A DNA stretch of 64,000 nt from Symbiodinium natans (lineage: Eukaryota; Sar; Dinophyceae; Suessiales; Symbiodiniaceae): NCBI GenBank assembly GCA_905221605.1, contig CAJNDS010002700.1, positions 165,882 to 229,881 on the forward strand, in the 5' to 3' direction. This document shows positions 41,501 through 50,100 of this stretch, piece after piece. The translations under genes were made by a program, and so were the position numbers. The number at the start of each line of letters is the position of its first letter. Position 1 is the first letter of the stretch. Under the pieces are notes generated by a model. That model saw only the letters and a list, made by a program, of their open reading frames with translations. It ran no database searches and was not told the origin of the DNA.

Positions 41501-42229
41501 ATTCTATTCTATTTGGGGTGTAAACGGGGTACCCCTATTTTGGGGCATACCCATATAAACACTAAACCCTGAAACCTTGAACCACTTACCCTAGACTTCA
41601 AAACCCTAACCCCAAACCCCAAACCCCAAACCCCAAACCCTAAACCCTAAACCCTAAACCCTCTCAAGCCCTAAAGCCTAAACCCTAAACAATACAGAAG
41701 CCCGCAAACCCTGAACCCTAAACCCCTGAACCCTAAACCCTAAACCCCACAAATCCCAAACCCAGAACCCAAGGCCCCTGGGGCTCGAGGCCGGCGGGCA
41801 GACGGGGGCGTTCTCAGTGGTAATCATGGCCGGGGCCTCGGAGACCCAAGGCACCGGGAGAAGAGGATTTGGGGTTTAGAGTTTCATTAGGGTTTAGGGT
41901 TTAGGGTTTAGGGTTTAGGGTTTAGGGTTTAGGGTTTAGGGTTTAGGGTTTAGGGTTTAGGGTTTAGGGTTTAGGGTACAGGTTTCAGCGTTCAGGGTTT
42001 TGGGTTTAGGGTTTAGGCTTCAGGGTTCAGGGTTCAGGGTTTAGGGTTTAGGGTTTAGGGTTTTCCCTGTAGGGCAGCTTCGGGTTCAGGCGTCTATTGT
42101 ATTTTCTGAGGTGCCCCAAACCCCAAAACCCCAAAACCCCAAACCCGAAACCCGAAACCCCAAACCCTAAACCCTAACCCACAACACGACCTCAGCGCAG
42201 GGCGATGGCTTTGCCTTTGCCCCAGTCAT
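32326..42229 (-). CDS. Multi-exon gene, axonemal/microtubule-associated-like protein
   Basis: Minus-strand islands from an ATG at 42227-42229 to a TAA at 32326-32328. Several joins keep phase: SGFGAGLKRHE joins ENHDQRFFSTTSEEFYG directly (0/0), and EIYDHF-R joins NNVPGKDNELSIP across a GT intron (2/2). Motifs such as SGFGxGLxRHE, RFFSTTSEEFYGQ and DPALKNIHHGGRK resemble the short Gly/Tyr/His motifs of ciliary microtubule inner proteins; the exact family is not identified. Whether all islands are one gene is inference: the exon at 39392-39496 may end the first gene at a stop (39380-39382), splitting the region in two. Confidence 0.55.
33168..33189 (-). CDS. Possible micro-exon
   Basis: After AAGAG: AA|GTC CCG GAA TGG ATA TTA GG, reading EVPEWIL once joined to the G left by the exon at 33277-33329. 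A GC donor follows. Its first bases and acceptor are duplicated at 33212-33233. Confidence 0.4.
33181..33233. repeat. Direct duplication of an exon start
   Basis: The 22-base block CCGGGACTTCTCTTGTGCGC plus TT occurs at 33181-33202 and 33212-33233, separated by AGGGTTTAA. It spans the acceptor and first bases of the exon at 33168-33189. Confidence 0.85.
33277..33329 (-). CDS. Exon of the axonemal-like gene
   Basis: Behind a strong pyrimidine tract (CTCTTTTTTCGCCTTCTGCTGAG) the frame reads NNVPGKDNELSIPIGEA and ends at a canonical GT donor (G|GTAAGG). Starts in phase 2 and joins the exon at 34151-34191. Confidence 0.72.
33485..33960. other. AT-rich intron stretch
   Basis: About 470 bases without telomere-type repeats, with short GAATGA/TTCATTC words recurring (33560-33720). 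No gene seen. Confidence 0.55.
34151..34191 (-). CDS. Exon of the axonemal-like gene
   Basis: After TGCCAG: PKSPQAAEIYDHF plus two bases, ending at a GT donor (AG|GTGGGCC). Phase 2 matches the next exon, giving DHF-R-NNVPG. Confidence 0.72.
34598..34672 (-). CDS. Exon of the axonemal-like gene
   Basis: After GACGCAG: RSWLYQHDPALKNIHHGGRK then LGSPE, 75 bp in phase 0, with a GA donor (GAG|GAC). Very clear coding signal; motif DPALKNIHHGG. Confidence 0.75.
35394..35493. mobile_element. MITE-like hairpin, family A copy 5
   Basis: Inner arms GACAGTCCTGAATAGGG and CTAAGGACTGTTAGAATC; right end GGGGGAACATCCCAA. The left end is worn (GAAGTTCCCCCCTTCTACTT). Confidence 0.72.
35521..35651. repeat. 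AAAT/TAA/TA microsatellite
   Basis: About 17 AAAT units, then TAA units, then TA units. It lies immediately beside the right end of the family A hairpin. Confidence 0.95.
36699..36740 (-). CDS. Exon of the axonemal-like gene
   Basis: After GCCCAG: GRVRGMKVGILCGE, 42 bp in phase 0, then a GC donor (GAG|GCC). Confidence 0.66.
36745..37355. repeat. CCCCTAAA 8-base array, spacer, and long TTTAGGG array
   Basis: About 12 copies of CCCCTAAA at 36755-36850 pass into CCCTAAA to 36895. A unique spacer runs 36900-37110. A long TTTAGGG array follows at 37120-37340, ending in CTTAGGG units. Confidence 0.9.
37737..37790 (-). CDS. Exon of the axonemal-like gene
   Basis: After CACGGAG: VDAAAVPHSAGLGTEHEE, 54 bp in phase 0, then a GC donor (GAG|GCG). 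Confidence 0.64.
38376..38396 (-). CDS. Micro-exon candidate
   Basis: After GGTCAG: GSRRKEK, 21 bp in phase 0, then a GT donor (AAG|GTGCG). Short, so chance is possible. Confidence 0.45.
38787..38868. CDS. Coding island, strand ambiguous
   Basis: Plus frame from GGCAG to AAG|GTGG reads PAKNQLCAKNLRLRLLYPPK. Minus frame after AAGCAG reads AQPQVFGAELVFGRLPDP. Both have splice-like borders. Confidence 0.35.
38978..39030 (-). CDS. Possible coding island
   Basis: Minus frame reads PYSFIVLCAQEPTRSACV. No acceptor or donor assigned. Confidence 0.35.
39184..39290. mobile_element. MITE-like hairpin, family B copy
   Basis: Inverted ends CTTGAAGGTTCATGGGTGGA and AGCTACCCATGAACCTCCAAG; about 107 bp. 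Confidence 0.75.
39392..39496 (-). CDS. Exon of the axonemal-like gene
   Basis: After CTGCAG: ENHDQRFFSTTSEEFYGQ, then AGPEQAFDGFRAQPGRK, 105 bp in phase 0. A GT donor (AAG|GTCAAA) follows. If unused, VKK and TAA close the frame at 39380-39382, so this could be a terminal exon. Confidence 0.75.
40338..40397 (-). CDS. Exon of the axonemal-like gene
   Basis: After AGACAG: ETRELPGPRSGFGAGLKRHE, 60 bp in phase 0, then a GC donor (GAG|GCT). Joins the next exon in frame. Confidence 0.75.
41100..41440. other. Unique 340-base block, no assignable gene
   Basis: Open on both strands (for example plus GNPAALKSRWAGDCMSQNNA). No splice pair and no recognised family. Confidence 0.3.
41438..41556. mobile_element. 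Family C hairpin copy
   Basis: Ends TATATGGGGTC and GCATACCCATATA with inner words GGGGATTCTATTCTATTTGG. Closely matches 52833-52932. Confidence 0.7.
41778..41836 (-). CDS. Exon of the axonemal-like gene, 3' border uncertain
   Basis: After CTCCGAG: APAMITTENAPVCPPASSP, phase 0 at its start. No clean donor: the end falls in CCCCAG|GGGCC, giving phase 2. Its ATG (41825-41827) could be an alternative start. Confidence 0.62.
42191..42229 (-). CDS. Probable first coding exon of the axonemal-like gene
   Basis: ATG at 42227-42229 gives MTGAKAKPSPCAE, 39 bp, then a GT donor (GAG|GTC). A GGGCAG acceptor lies 8 bases upstream of the ATG, fit for spliced-leader addition. Confidence 0.6.
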
Positions 42230-42249
42230 TTCGACTCCTGCCCGGCAAC

Positions 42250-42995
42250 TTTTATAGGGTTCCTAAGGGAGGAGTAGGTACCTAGGGAACCTTATAGGGT
42301 TCTTAAGGGAGTTTAGGGTTTATAGAAATTGTATAGGGTTCAGGTCCGGAGTTTTGACCGAAAGTTTTGAGCGAAAGTTTTGACCGAAAGTTTCTTTTTT
42401 GCTTTGGGTGAGGTTTTTTATGCTTTGGAGCTTGGGCTGGGGGGGCCGGGGCTGGGGCTAGGGGCTGAGGGCTGGGGCGGCTGGTTGGGGCTGGGGGGGC
42501 CAGGCGGCTGCTGGCAGCGAGGGCTGGTGCGCTTTTTGGATTGGGATATTCAGAATGATATAACCGCTTTGGATGAATTTACGTAAGCTCTGCTTGTCAG
42601 CTGTTTAGACAAATAACTTGGAACCTAGAGGTTTGGGATATTCAGAAAAATATAGCCGCTTTGGATGAATTTACTTAAGCTCTGCTTGTCAGCTGTTTAG
42701 ACAAATAACTTGGAACCTGGAGGTTTAAGTGAATTGAGTTTTTGGCCTTCCGAAGGCGCTTTGAATTCATTTAGACGGACGAATAACGTGGGATATTCAC
42801 GACGACACCACATACAATTTCTATTTACCCTGGTCTTGAGGGTTTAGTGTTTCGGGTTTAGGGTTTCGGGTTTAGGGTATAGGGTAGGTACCCCCTTGGA
42901 GAACCGTAGGGAGCCTTAGGGAGTAGTGGGGAGTAGTTGGGAACCTTGGGTTACAAACCCCCTTGAACCCCCCTCTCTTAAGAACCCCATAAAAC
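42250..42995. repeat. Larger inverted repeat around the 42.3-42.85 kb element
   Basis: TTATAGGGTTCCTAAGGGAG at 42252 and TTATAGGGTTCTTAAGGGA at 42292 face TCTCTTAAGAACCCCATAAA at 42974. Similar words (AAGGTTCTTAAGGGAGG and CCTCCCTTAAGAACCCT) bracket 22750-23050. Confidence 0.55.
42311..42850. mobile_element. Short copy of the 54.04-59.06 kb element
   Basis: The left end GGGTTTATAGAAATTGTATA with GTTTTGACCGAAAG units matches 54031-54120. The right part has two tandem copies (42544-42634 and 42638-42728) of a unit with GCTTGTCAGCTGTTTAGACA, matching 58975-59003, and then CACCACATACAATTTCTATT, matching 59017-59036. In between, GGGGCTGGGGCT-type repeats stand where the 5-kb copy has satellite, genes and tandem repeats. 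Both ends abut TTTAGGG units. No coding capacity of its own. Confidence 0.75.
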
Positions 42996-43043
42996 TTGCT
43001 TGCAAGCAGACTTGCGCACTTCAGGCTTCGGCAGTGGGGGAAC
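42996..43043 (-). CDS. Unassigned exon, alveolin-like wording
   Basis: Reads VPPLPKPEVRKSACKQ, 48 bp to a GT (CAA|GTTTTA). A phase-0 start would need an AA acceptor (GGGAA|GTT), the same oddity as at 9573. It precedes the next gene's start, so it may be a 3' exon of the 43-46.8 kb gene. Confidence 0.45.
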
Positions 43044-43339
43044 TTCCCGAGTTTCGGGTGTAGGGTTTAGCCCTAAACCTTAAACCCTAAACCCTTTAGG
43101 GGTTTAGGGTTTTGGGGGTTTGGAGGGTTCTGGGTTTAGGAGTTTAGGGGTCTGGGGCTCCTTTTCTTGGACCCTGCGACGTAAGAGCCCAAAACCGAAG
43201 GTCCTCGCAAGCTTCCCAAGCATGCCCTCCCCTGAAAAAGCTCTTACTTATATGTGCTTTCCACTTAGGGTTTGGGGTTTAAGGTTTATATAGGGTTGAG
43301 GATTTAGGGCTAGGTTTAGGGTTCAGGGATAAAAGCCAC

Positions 43340-43780
43340 CATCAACAGTAAAGCTGTGAGGAGTAGAGCTCTGGCGTGCTGTAGCATGAAACCGCAACCG
43401 CGATCTGAAGGGCGATTTTCACGACCTTCACCTCCCCCCGGTCAGCTGACCTTCATATTGCTGCGCTGCCATCGAACCCAGGAGCTCGCTTTTAGCCACC
43501 CCGGGCGCATCCATTGGGCGCGCAATGGGCCCGTTCTCTCGAGGACAGCCGCAAATCAGCGCGCGGCGTGCCAGAAGAAGGGGGCGGCCTGGCTCGTGTC
43601 TGCAAGAACTCTCATGGTCAACCAACGCCCCGCGTTCATAGCCGCAGCCGCGGGCGTGTAAAGAGCAGCCCACTGCGCTGACTGATCATGCAGCCAATGA
43701 AGGCCAAGCGTCCCAGCGACTGCCCTCCACTGCCAATGCCTCTTCCCCAAAGCCGTCAGTTACCAAAAGTGTTTAGGTTG
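43340..43780. other. Unique 440-base block, no assignable gene
   Basis: Long overlapping frames on both strands (101 codons on plus from 43356; 81 codons on minus). None has a recognised motif. GC-rich, CpG-containing; resembles the blocks at 4.6, 20.7 and 41.2 kb in character. Confidence 0.35.
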
Positions 43781-43794
43781 GGGGGGTTAGGGAT

Positions 43795-43895
43795 ACTTGA
43801 AGGTTCGTGGGTGGATACATGCAGGGTTAGAAGTACTTAACTTAGGGTTATAGTATGGGTTGCCTTGCTCATAACCCGACTTATAACTACCCACA
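43795..43895. mobile_element. MITE-like hairpin, family B copy
   Basis: Inverted ends ACTTGAAGGTTCGTGGGTGG and TTATAACTACCCACA; about 100 bp; right end shortened. Confidence 0.68.
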
Positions 43896-43952
43896 CCCTA
43901 AGCCCTAAACCCTACTCTTCTACCCCTGAACCCTCAGGCAAACGCTAGGGTC

Positions 43953-43987
43953 CTCGGGTCCCTGAAGTCTGTGCCGTTGGTGGTGGC
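43953..43987 (-). CDS. Exon of an unassigned gene (43-46.8 kb)
   Basis: After TGTGCAG: ATTNGTDFRDP plus two bases, ending at a GA donor (CCGAG|GACC). Confidence 0.5.
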
Positions 43988-44298
43988 CTGCACATAAGAT
44001 GCTTCTAAGGGTTGAGGGCTTAGGGTCTGGGCCGCAGGCCCTAAACCGCAGTTTCGGGTTTGCTGAGGGAACTTGACTATGCTAAGTATGCTAAGCTTCA
44101 ACCCTAAGCTTCTTAAGCTTCAACCCTAAGCTTCGAAGCTCTAAGCCCCAACTCCACACCCTGAACTTTTCTACCCTATAAAGCCCCTCAGGGTAGGCAC
44201 ACATGGTCCTTGTTCTGGGCCCTTAACTGGGGAACCCTACAGCCTAAACACTAAACCCCAAACCCAGATCCCTGTTGCTCGGAGACTTCCAGGACAGC

Positions 44299-44316
44299 CT
44301 GATCGGAACTACCGCG
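44299..44316 (-). CDS. Micro-exon candidate
   Basis: After CCTCAG: RGSSDQ, 18 bp in phase 0, then a GC donor (CAG|GCT). The frame stays open as AVLEVSEQQ if the donor is unused. Confidence 0.4.
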
Positions 44317-44539
44317 CTGAGGCAGAATTTTAGGGTTTAGGGATTTGAAGCTTAGAGTTTTAGAGTTTAGGGTTTTAGGGCTTTAGGGTTTTTAGGGTTT
44401 CGGGGTTGTGGGGCTTAGGGGACATCTTGCTTTAGAACGCTGCACGCGCTGAAGCTACAGGCACCTTTGCTTGCACCCCGCCGATAAGCAAGGCAAATTT
44501 AGCCAAAAGAATAGGCATCCGCCCTAAAACCTACTTAGA

Positions 44540-44960
44540 GCTTTGGAACCAATCCCCCCCCCCCCCCGCCGCCCCCCAACAATCTCACAAGCAGCAAATC
44601 ATGAGCATGCTAATCACAAGATTAGAAGTGCTTGGAACAAGCGGCAACTCAAACAATTTCTAAGGGTCATGAAGGCGTCGAGCCGTCGAGCAAGCTAGAA
44701 AAGATCCGCTGACGACAGGGGTAGGAAGGCTTCGGGTGGTTGGGACACGAAGTGAAGGCGCAAAGTGTTTATTCCTAGCATCCCAAAAGGACACACCGGA
44801 TGTCCGGCCAAGAATATCCCAAGTATAAGCCCTACACCCAGAAGCTGCAATCGCAATCAAAACTTTTCAACGCGGCTGTGCTGTGGATGGCGCAGCGCTT
44901 CCCAAAGCTCTGGAGACACAGAAGTGTCGGAAGCGCCTAAAGATTGGGAGAAACCCTAAA
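44540..44960. other. Unique stretch with a C tract
   Basis: Poly-C at about 44553-44567, then unique sequence open on both strands (plus from 44765; minus from 44860) without recognised motifs. Confidence 0.4.
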
Positions 44961-45046
44961 CCCTAAACCCTAAACCCTAAACCCTAAACTCCCCCAAACC
45001 GGAACTTAAGCATTGAACCAAACCCAACGCGCTCACTTTAGGCCAC

Positions 45047-45081
45047 CTCTGCAAGGGATTGGCTGCGGTATCCTCTGGCAC
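45047..45081 (-). CDS. Exon candidate of the 43-46.8 kb gene
   Basis: Reads VPEDTAANPLQ plus two bases to a GT donor (AGAG|GTGG). The acceptor is imperfect (CGGCA|GTG or CGGCAG|TG). Confidence 0.45.
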
Positions 45082-45259
45082 TGCCGGGCATTTCCCAGAG
45101 TAAGGGTGTCGTTGTTATCGGCTGTTGGCCTCTACACCAAATGAAAAACACTTCTAGGGTTTAGGGTTTAGGGTTTAGGGTTTAGGGTTTAGGGTTTAGG
45201 GTTTAGGGTTTAGGGTTTAGGGTTTAGGGTTTAGGGTTTAGGGTTTAGGGTTTACCTAC

Positions 45260-45340
45260 CTTGGGAAACCCCCGGCTGGTGCGCAAGGGCCTCTGGCCCT
45301 TCGCACCCTCTGTGGATGACTCGAGCGCTCCAGGCACAGG
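45260..45340 (-). CDS. Exon of the 43-46.8 kb gene
   Basis: After GATAAG: PVPGALESSTEGAKGQRPLR then TSRGFPK, 81 bp in phase 0, ending at a canonical GT donor (AAG|GTAGGT). Strong coding signal; family unknown. Confidence 0.65.
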
Positions 45341-45369
45341 CTTATCTACCCCCTGAACCCCCTAAACAG

Positions 45370-45485
45370 TGGCATGTTACCCCTTATACTAGCAGTCCTT
45401 CAATAGGGATGATAATAGGGTAGGGGGGGGGGGTACTGTAGTCCCTATGGAGCTTTGACTGTTAGCATAGGGGGAGCACATCCCA
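45370..45485. mobile_element. MITE-like hairpin, family A copy 6
   Basis: Left end TGGCATGTTACCCCTTATAC, right end AGGGGGAGCACATCCCA; inner CAGTCCTTCAATAGGGATGA. A G tract (45425-45433) has grown in the loop. Confidence 0.7.
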
Positions 45486-46051
45486 GTCTAAACCCCTAAA
45501 CAGTTTAGGGTTCGGGGCATGATCTGGAATTCAGGGCACACGTAAGTTGGGGATCGTGAAGGAGGGGGGGGGGGTGACAGCTGCATGGGATGTAGGACTT
45601 ATAAGGTAACCGCTGGGATCTTGGGGGCGTTTAGCATTTAAGTTTAGGGCCGAGGGTTTAGGGCTCCTAAACCCTAACCCTAAAGCCTAAAGCCTAAAGC
45701 CTAAAGCCTAAACCCTAAACCCTAAAAGAACCCCGGTTTGCCCTACATTCTAGAGATTCAAGCCCACAACTTGCTTCCAAATTCACCGTGTCGCCACATT
45801 TACCTATCCTGAAAACCTGAAGACTCCAAGAAACCCTGAACTCCTTTCTGAAGCGAAACCCAAAAACCTGAAGACCTGAAGCCATCAATGGGGCTTGGGG
45901 GCTTTAGGGTTTAGAGCTTCAGGTGTAGGGCATTGGGCAGCATAGCCCTAAACCCTAAACCCTAAACCCTAAACCCTAAACCCTAAACCCTAAACCCTAA
46001 ACCCTACACCCTCAACCCAGGGGTGTAGGGGAGCGTTAGGGGTTGTAGGTT

Positions 46052-46086
46052 CTTTCTGAAGCCGAAGAACACGCCGGAGCTCTCAT
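46052..46086 (-). CDS. Exon candidate of the 43-46.8 kb gene
   Basis: After CGCCAG: (x)DESSGVFFGFRK, phase 1 start; no clear donor after AAG. Confidence 0.45.
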
Positions 46087-46227
46087 CTGGCGGGTGAAAC
46101 GAAACACTAAACCTACATCCTCAAGCCCTAAACCCGTGAGAGTTCAGGGTTTAGGGTTTAGGGTTCAGGCTATGTAGGGGCTGTAAGAAACCATGCAGCT
46201 AAGGTATGTATACAGGGCACAAGAAGC

Positions 46228-46284
46228 CCTCAACGCCGGGCGAACAGCAGCTGCTGCCGTCTTAGGGTCCGCCGGGCGCCGGGC
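46228..46284 (-). CDS. Exon of the 43-46.8 kb gene
   Basis: After TATGCAG: ARRPADPKTAAAAVRPALR, 57 bp in phase 0, ending at a GC after AGG. Ala-rich; family unknown. Confidence 0.58.
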
Positions 46285-46717
46285 CTGCATACAAAGCCCG
46301 AAACCCTAAACCCTAAATCCTAAACCCTAAACCCTAAACCCTCGAAAACGCGAAGCCGTCTATGGGAGCCTGTCAAGGGTCAGGCCTTACGATTCTCAGC
46401 AACCTAAGAGTCAGTGTGTGCCCCTGATCTACTTCATGGGGCTGATGTACAGGAACCCAACCGTAACAGCAGGGATTGCTGACTTACAGTTTTTTCTAGA
46501 TGGGGTACTAAGAGCGTTGAAGCAAATGAGCAGTTCTTCGAAGTCGCATCCCAAAACTGCACATATGACCTATTAACCTCCAAGCGTCGGGGTTTCGGGT
46601 TCAGTGTTCAGCTTGTGTTCCCACTCTTTTGTAGGCTCCAGATGTAAAAACCCTGATGGAGTTTGCAGGTACCCTACGGCGGGGAAGGCTTAGGGTTCGG
46701 CGAAGGTTTAGGGCTAG

Positions 46718-46762
46718 CTTCGGGCTGTTGCTTCGATACGGGCTGCACTTCATGGTCGACAC
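46718..46762 (-). CDS. Exon candidate with ATG
   Basis: After ACGGAG: VSTMKCSPYRSNSPK, 45 bp. Could be the 5' exon of the 43-46.8 kb gene, with the start at the Met. No clear donor. Confidence 0.42.
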
Positions 46763-47062
46763 CTCCGTTAGTTCGTAGTTATCGTTACCCTAAACCCTAA
46801 ACCCGAGACCCGAAACCGTAAACTGCGCTTCCCCACAAAGCGGCCGAGGGTGGCGCGGGGGGGGGGGGGGGCGGGTTTAGGGTTTCTGCGGGGCTTAGGG
46901 CTTATATGGGGTTTAGGGCTTAGGGCGTCCTAACCCCACTTAGGGTTTCGGGTTTAGGGTTTAGGGTTTAGGGTTTAGGGTTGAGGGTTGAGGGTTGAGG
47001 GTTGAGGTTTGAGGTAAAGCTAACTATGCTCAGCCCTTGACTCGCCCAGCCTATTTGGGCGG

Positions 47063-47116
47063 CTACTCGCCGATCAGCTTCACCAGGAGCTCGTCCACCC
47101 GCCCCTTGACCTCCTC
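47063..47116 (-). CDS. Terminal exon of the 47-53 kb gene
   Basis: Reads EEVKGRVDELLVKLIGE and then TAG. The acceptor is CTGCAAG or the following GAG. Charged, helix-like C-terminus. Confidence 0.62.
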   Translation of the reverse strand, partial: EEVKGRVDELLVKLIGE

Positions 47117-50100
47117 TTGCAGCGGAACCCTAAACCCTAAACCCTAAACCCGAAACCCTAAACCCTAAACCTTAAACCCTGAAAACTGAACCCTGAACCC
47201 TGCACCCCAGCCCCTGGACCCCAAACCCTGGACCCTAAACCCTAGACCCTAAACCCTCAATTGCTGCGGCTTCTAGCTTTGGGGGTAGGATTCTTTGCCC
47301 CCCGAGCTCTCAATGCTAAACCCGCAAACCCTGTGCCCGTTACAACGTTAGGGGCATTTTGCGCGTGCAGAAACCCCCTTAAAACGCCCCCCCCCCCAAG
47401 AAGAAACAACTTCAGGGTGTGTGTGTGTGTGTGTGGGACCCCTTTGATGGAGAACCAAAACCGACATAAGCCCGAGGACTCTACAACCCGAAAGCTAAAG
47501 CCTAAACATTAGAACCCTACAACCCTACACCCTCTCACCCAGCCTAAACGCTAAAAACCTGAAGGCCCGGAACCCGAGGTTCCAAGCCAAGCAGTCTAAG
47601 GGCAGAGTTTAGGGTTTAGGGTTTAGGGTTTAGGGTTTAGGGTTTAGGGTTTAGGGTTTAGGGTTTAGGGTTTAGGGTTTAGGGTTTAGGGTTTAGGGTT
47701 TAGGGTTTAGGGCACAGACAGTTTTTAGGGCTCAGGGTCCCTAGGGTTTAATTGAGGGTTTTAGGCTGTCCGGCCCAGGGAGGCACTTCGGGTGCGGGCT
47801 TGAGCATGAGCACCTAACTTTGGGGTTTGGGGTTTGGGGTTTAGGGTTTAGGTTTTAGGGTTTAGGGTTAGTATGGCACCCGTGCATACCTTCAAGGCAA
47901 ACCCCTACACCCTAAACCCTAAACCCTGACTAGGGGCGCCCATACTTGCAACCTGTTTGCTGGGGTTTCAGGCTCCAGGGTTTAGGGCCTCAGGGTATGA
48001 GATTGAAGATTCTTAAGGTTTGGGGTGTGGCGCTTGGGATTTAGGCTTCTTGTAAGGTTCATCAAGCTTGGGCTTCGGGGTTTATGTGACTTGTCGTCCT
48101 GGAGGCCGGATTTACCGGCTCTCTAAGCCCAAAACTACACCCCACGAAGAAAGCAAATACAAGCACAAACACACACGGCCAGAAACCCACTCGATAGTCT
48201 TTCCAGCAGCCTAGGATTGAAAAAGGGAGCTGTTGCTTTGGTCTCAGCACAAGGGTAGCATTCGGCGTCCTAGGTGGCTCCCCTAAGCCCCTAAACTTCA
48301 TCACTATACCTGTAGAGTGTCGGTTTAAGGCCCTCCGAAACTTGAAACTCCACAAAAGGTTCAGGGTTTAGGGGTTAGGGTTGAGGGTTGAGGGGTTCGC
48401 GGGTGCACGGCCACGCAGAGCTTTGCTGCCGGAGCACGCCCCACTGGAACTTCTTGTCCTCCACCATGCCATTCGCCTGCGAAGGGGCCGAAGCTTGCAA
48501 AACAAACTCCAAACCCTAGAACTCTAAACCCTACACACGAACCCCAAACGCCTAAAACTGCTACAATTACTCCCTAAACTTTGGGGTGTGGAAGAGGAGG
48601 CGGAGGCTTGTTGCCTAAACCCCAAACCCTTGGTAGCACCCCAGAAAGGATAAAGGTCGTCACGTACCAACTCATCATGGGGTTTAGGGTTTAGGGTTTA
48701 GGGTTTAGGGTTTAGGGTTTAGGGTTTAGGGTTTAGGGTTTAGGGTTTAGGGCTTAGGGAGGCTCACGGTTCTCTCACCGCCTGAGAGTGTCAGCCCTCA
48801 ACCCGAGGGAGCTTCCACCCTAAACCCTAAACCCTAAACCCTAAACCCTATACCCTAAACCCTAAACCCTAAACCCTAAACCCTAAACCCTAAAGGCAGC
48901 TCTGTTTGTTTTCGTCCTCAGAAGCGTCCCGACAGCAAACTTCTGAGCTTCTCTCTGGGCCGGCTCACGTCACCTCGGCTTAGGACTGTTTTTAAGGGTT
49001 TAGGGTTTAGGGTTTAGGGTTTAGGGTTTAGGGTTTATCATGATTGGGGCTTTAAGGGGATTTAAGGGTTTCAGAGTCTAAGGCTTTAAGGGCTTTTGGG
49101 GCTTCAACGGCTTAAGGGCGTTAAGGACTTTAAGGGCTTAAGGGGTTTTGGGTTTGCGGGCGTTAAGGGCTTTGGGATTTTAGAATTGAGGGTTTTAAGG
49201 GTTTTAAGGCTTTTAAGGGTTTTAGGTTTCGGGTTCAAGGGATTACGGGTTCTAGGGGTTTTTTGGTTAAGGGCTTAAGGTGAGAATAAAGGAGAGGCGG
49301 CATGGGCGCTGGATTCATGGCCTGCACCTCAAACCCCCGGTTTAGGGTTTGGGGTTTAGGGTTTAGGGCTTAGGGCTTAGGGCTTAGGGTTTAGGGTTTA
49401 GGGTTTAGGGTTTAGGGTTTAGGGTTTAGGGTTTAGGGTGTACTCCCAACACACCCCTTGAATATTCCCTAAGAGAGTATCTTTAACATTGGTCCCAGAA
49501 CCCAAGGGGTGCAACCTGAGAGTCCTAACGAAGGGGTCTAGGGTTTAGGGTTTAGGGTTTAGGGTTTAGGGTTTAGAGTTTAGGGTTTAGGGTTTAGGGT
49601 TTAGGGTTTGAAAACCTACTTATACCTACCTATGAACCTTCAAGTTAAGTACAGTAGCCCGAGTTGATTTGCGCTGTAGGTCCCGGACGATCCTCCAGGA
49701 ACTTGACAAGCTTCTCCTTCCAGCCGCGGGAGCAAGAGGTCACAGAAAACAGTGTTTTTACCCCTGGCGGCTGCAGGCGACACAAAGTTTACGGATCAAG
49801 GTTTAAACCCTAAATCCCTGACAAATAACGAATACATTAACAGGTTTCGGGCTGTTGGCCTTAGATTTTGGGTCGTAGTGTTGGCATGGGTTGTCGACCT
49901 GGTGCCCAGCTTCTCAATTCACGCCGCGGGCGCGAGAAGGGCCCTCAAAAACGATGAACTTCTGAGGCACCCACTCAAGGATTCTTTAGGGTTCAGGGTT
50001 CAGGGTTCAGGGTTTAGGGTTTAGGGTTTAGGGTTTAGGGTTTAGGGTTTAGGGTTTAGGGTTTAGGGTTTAGGGTTTAGGGTTTAGGGTTTAGGGTTTA

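Noticed and set aside
43356-43673. 101-codon plus and 81-codon minus ORFs
   Set aside because: Mutually overlapping, GC-driven open frames without motifs or splice context; kept only as an unassigned block.
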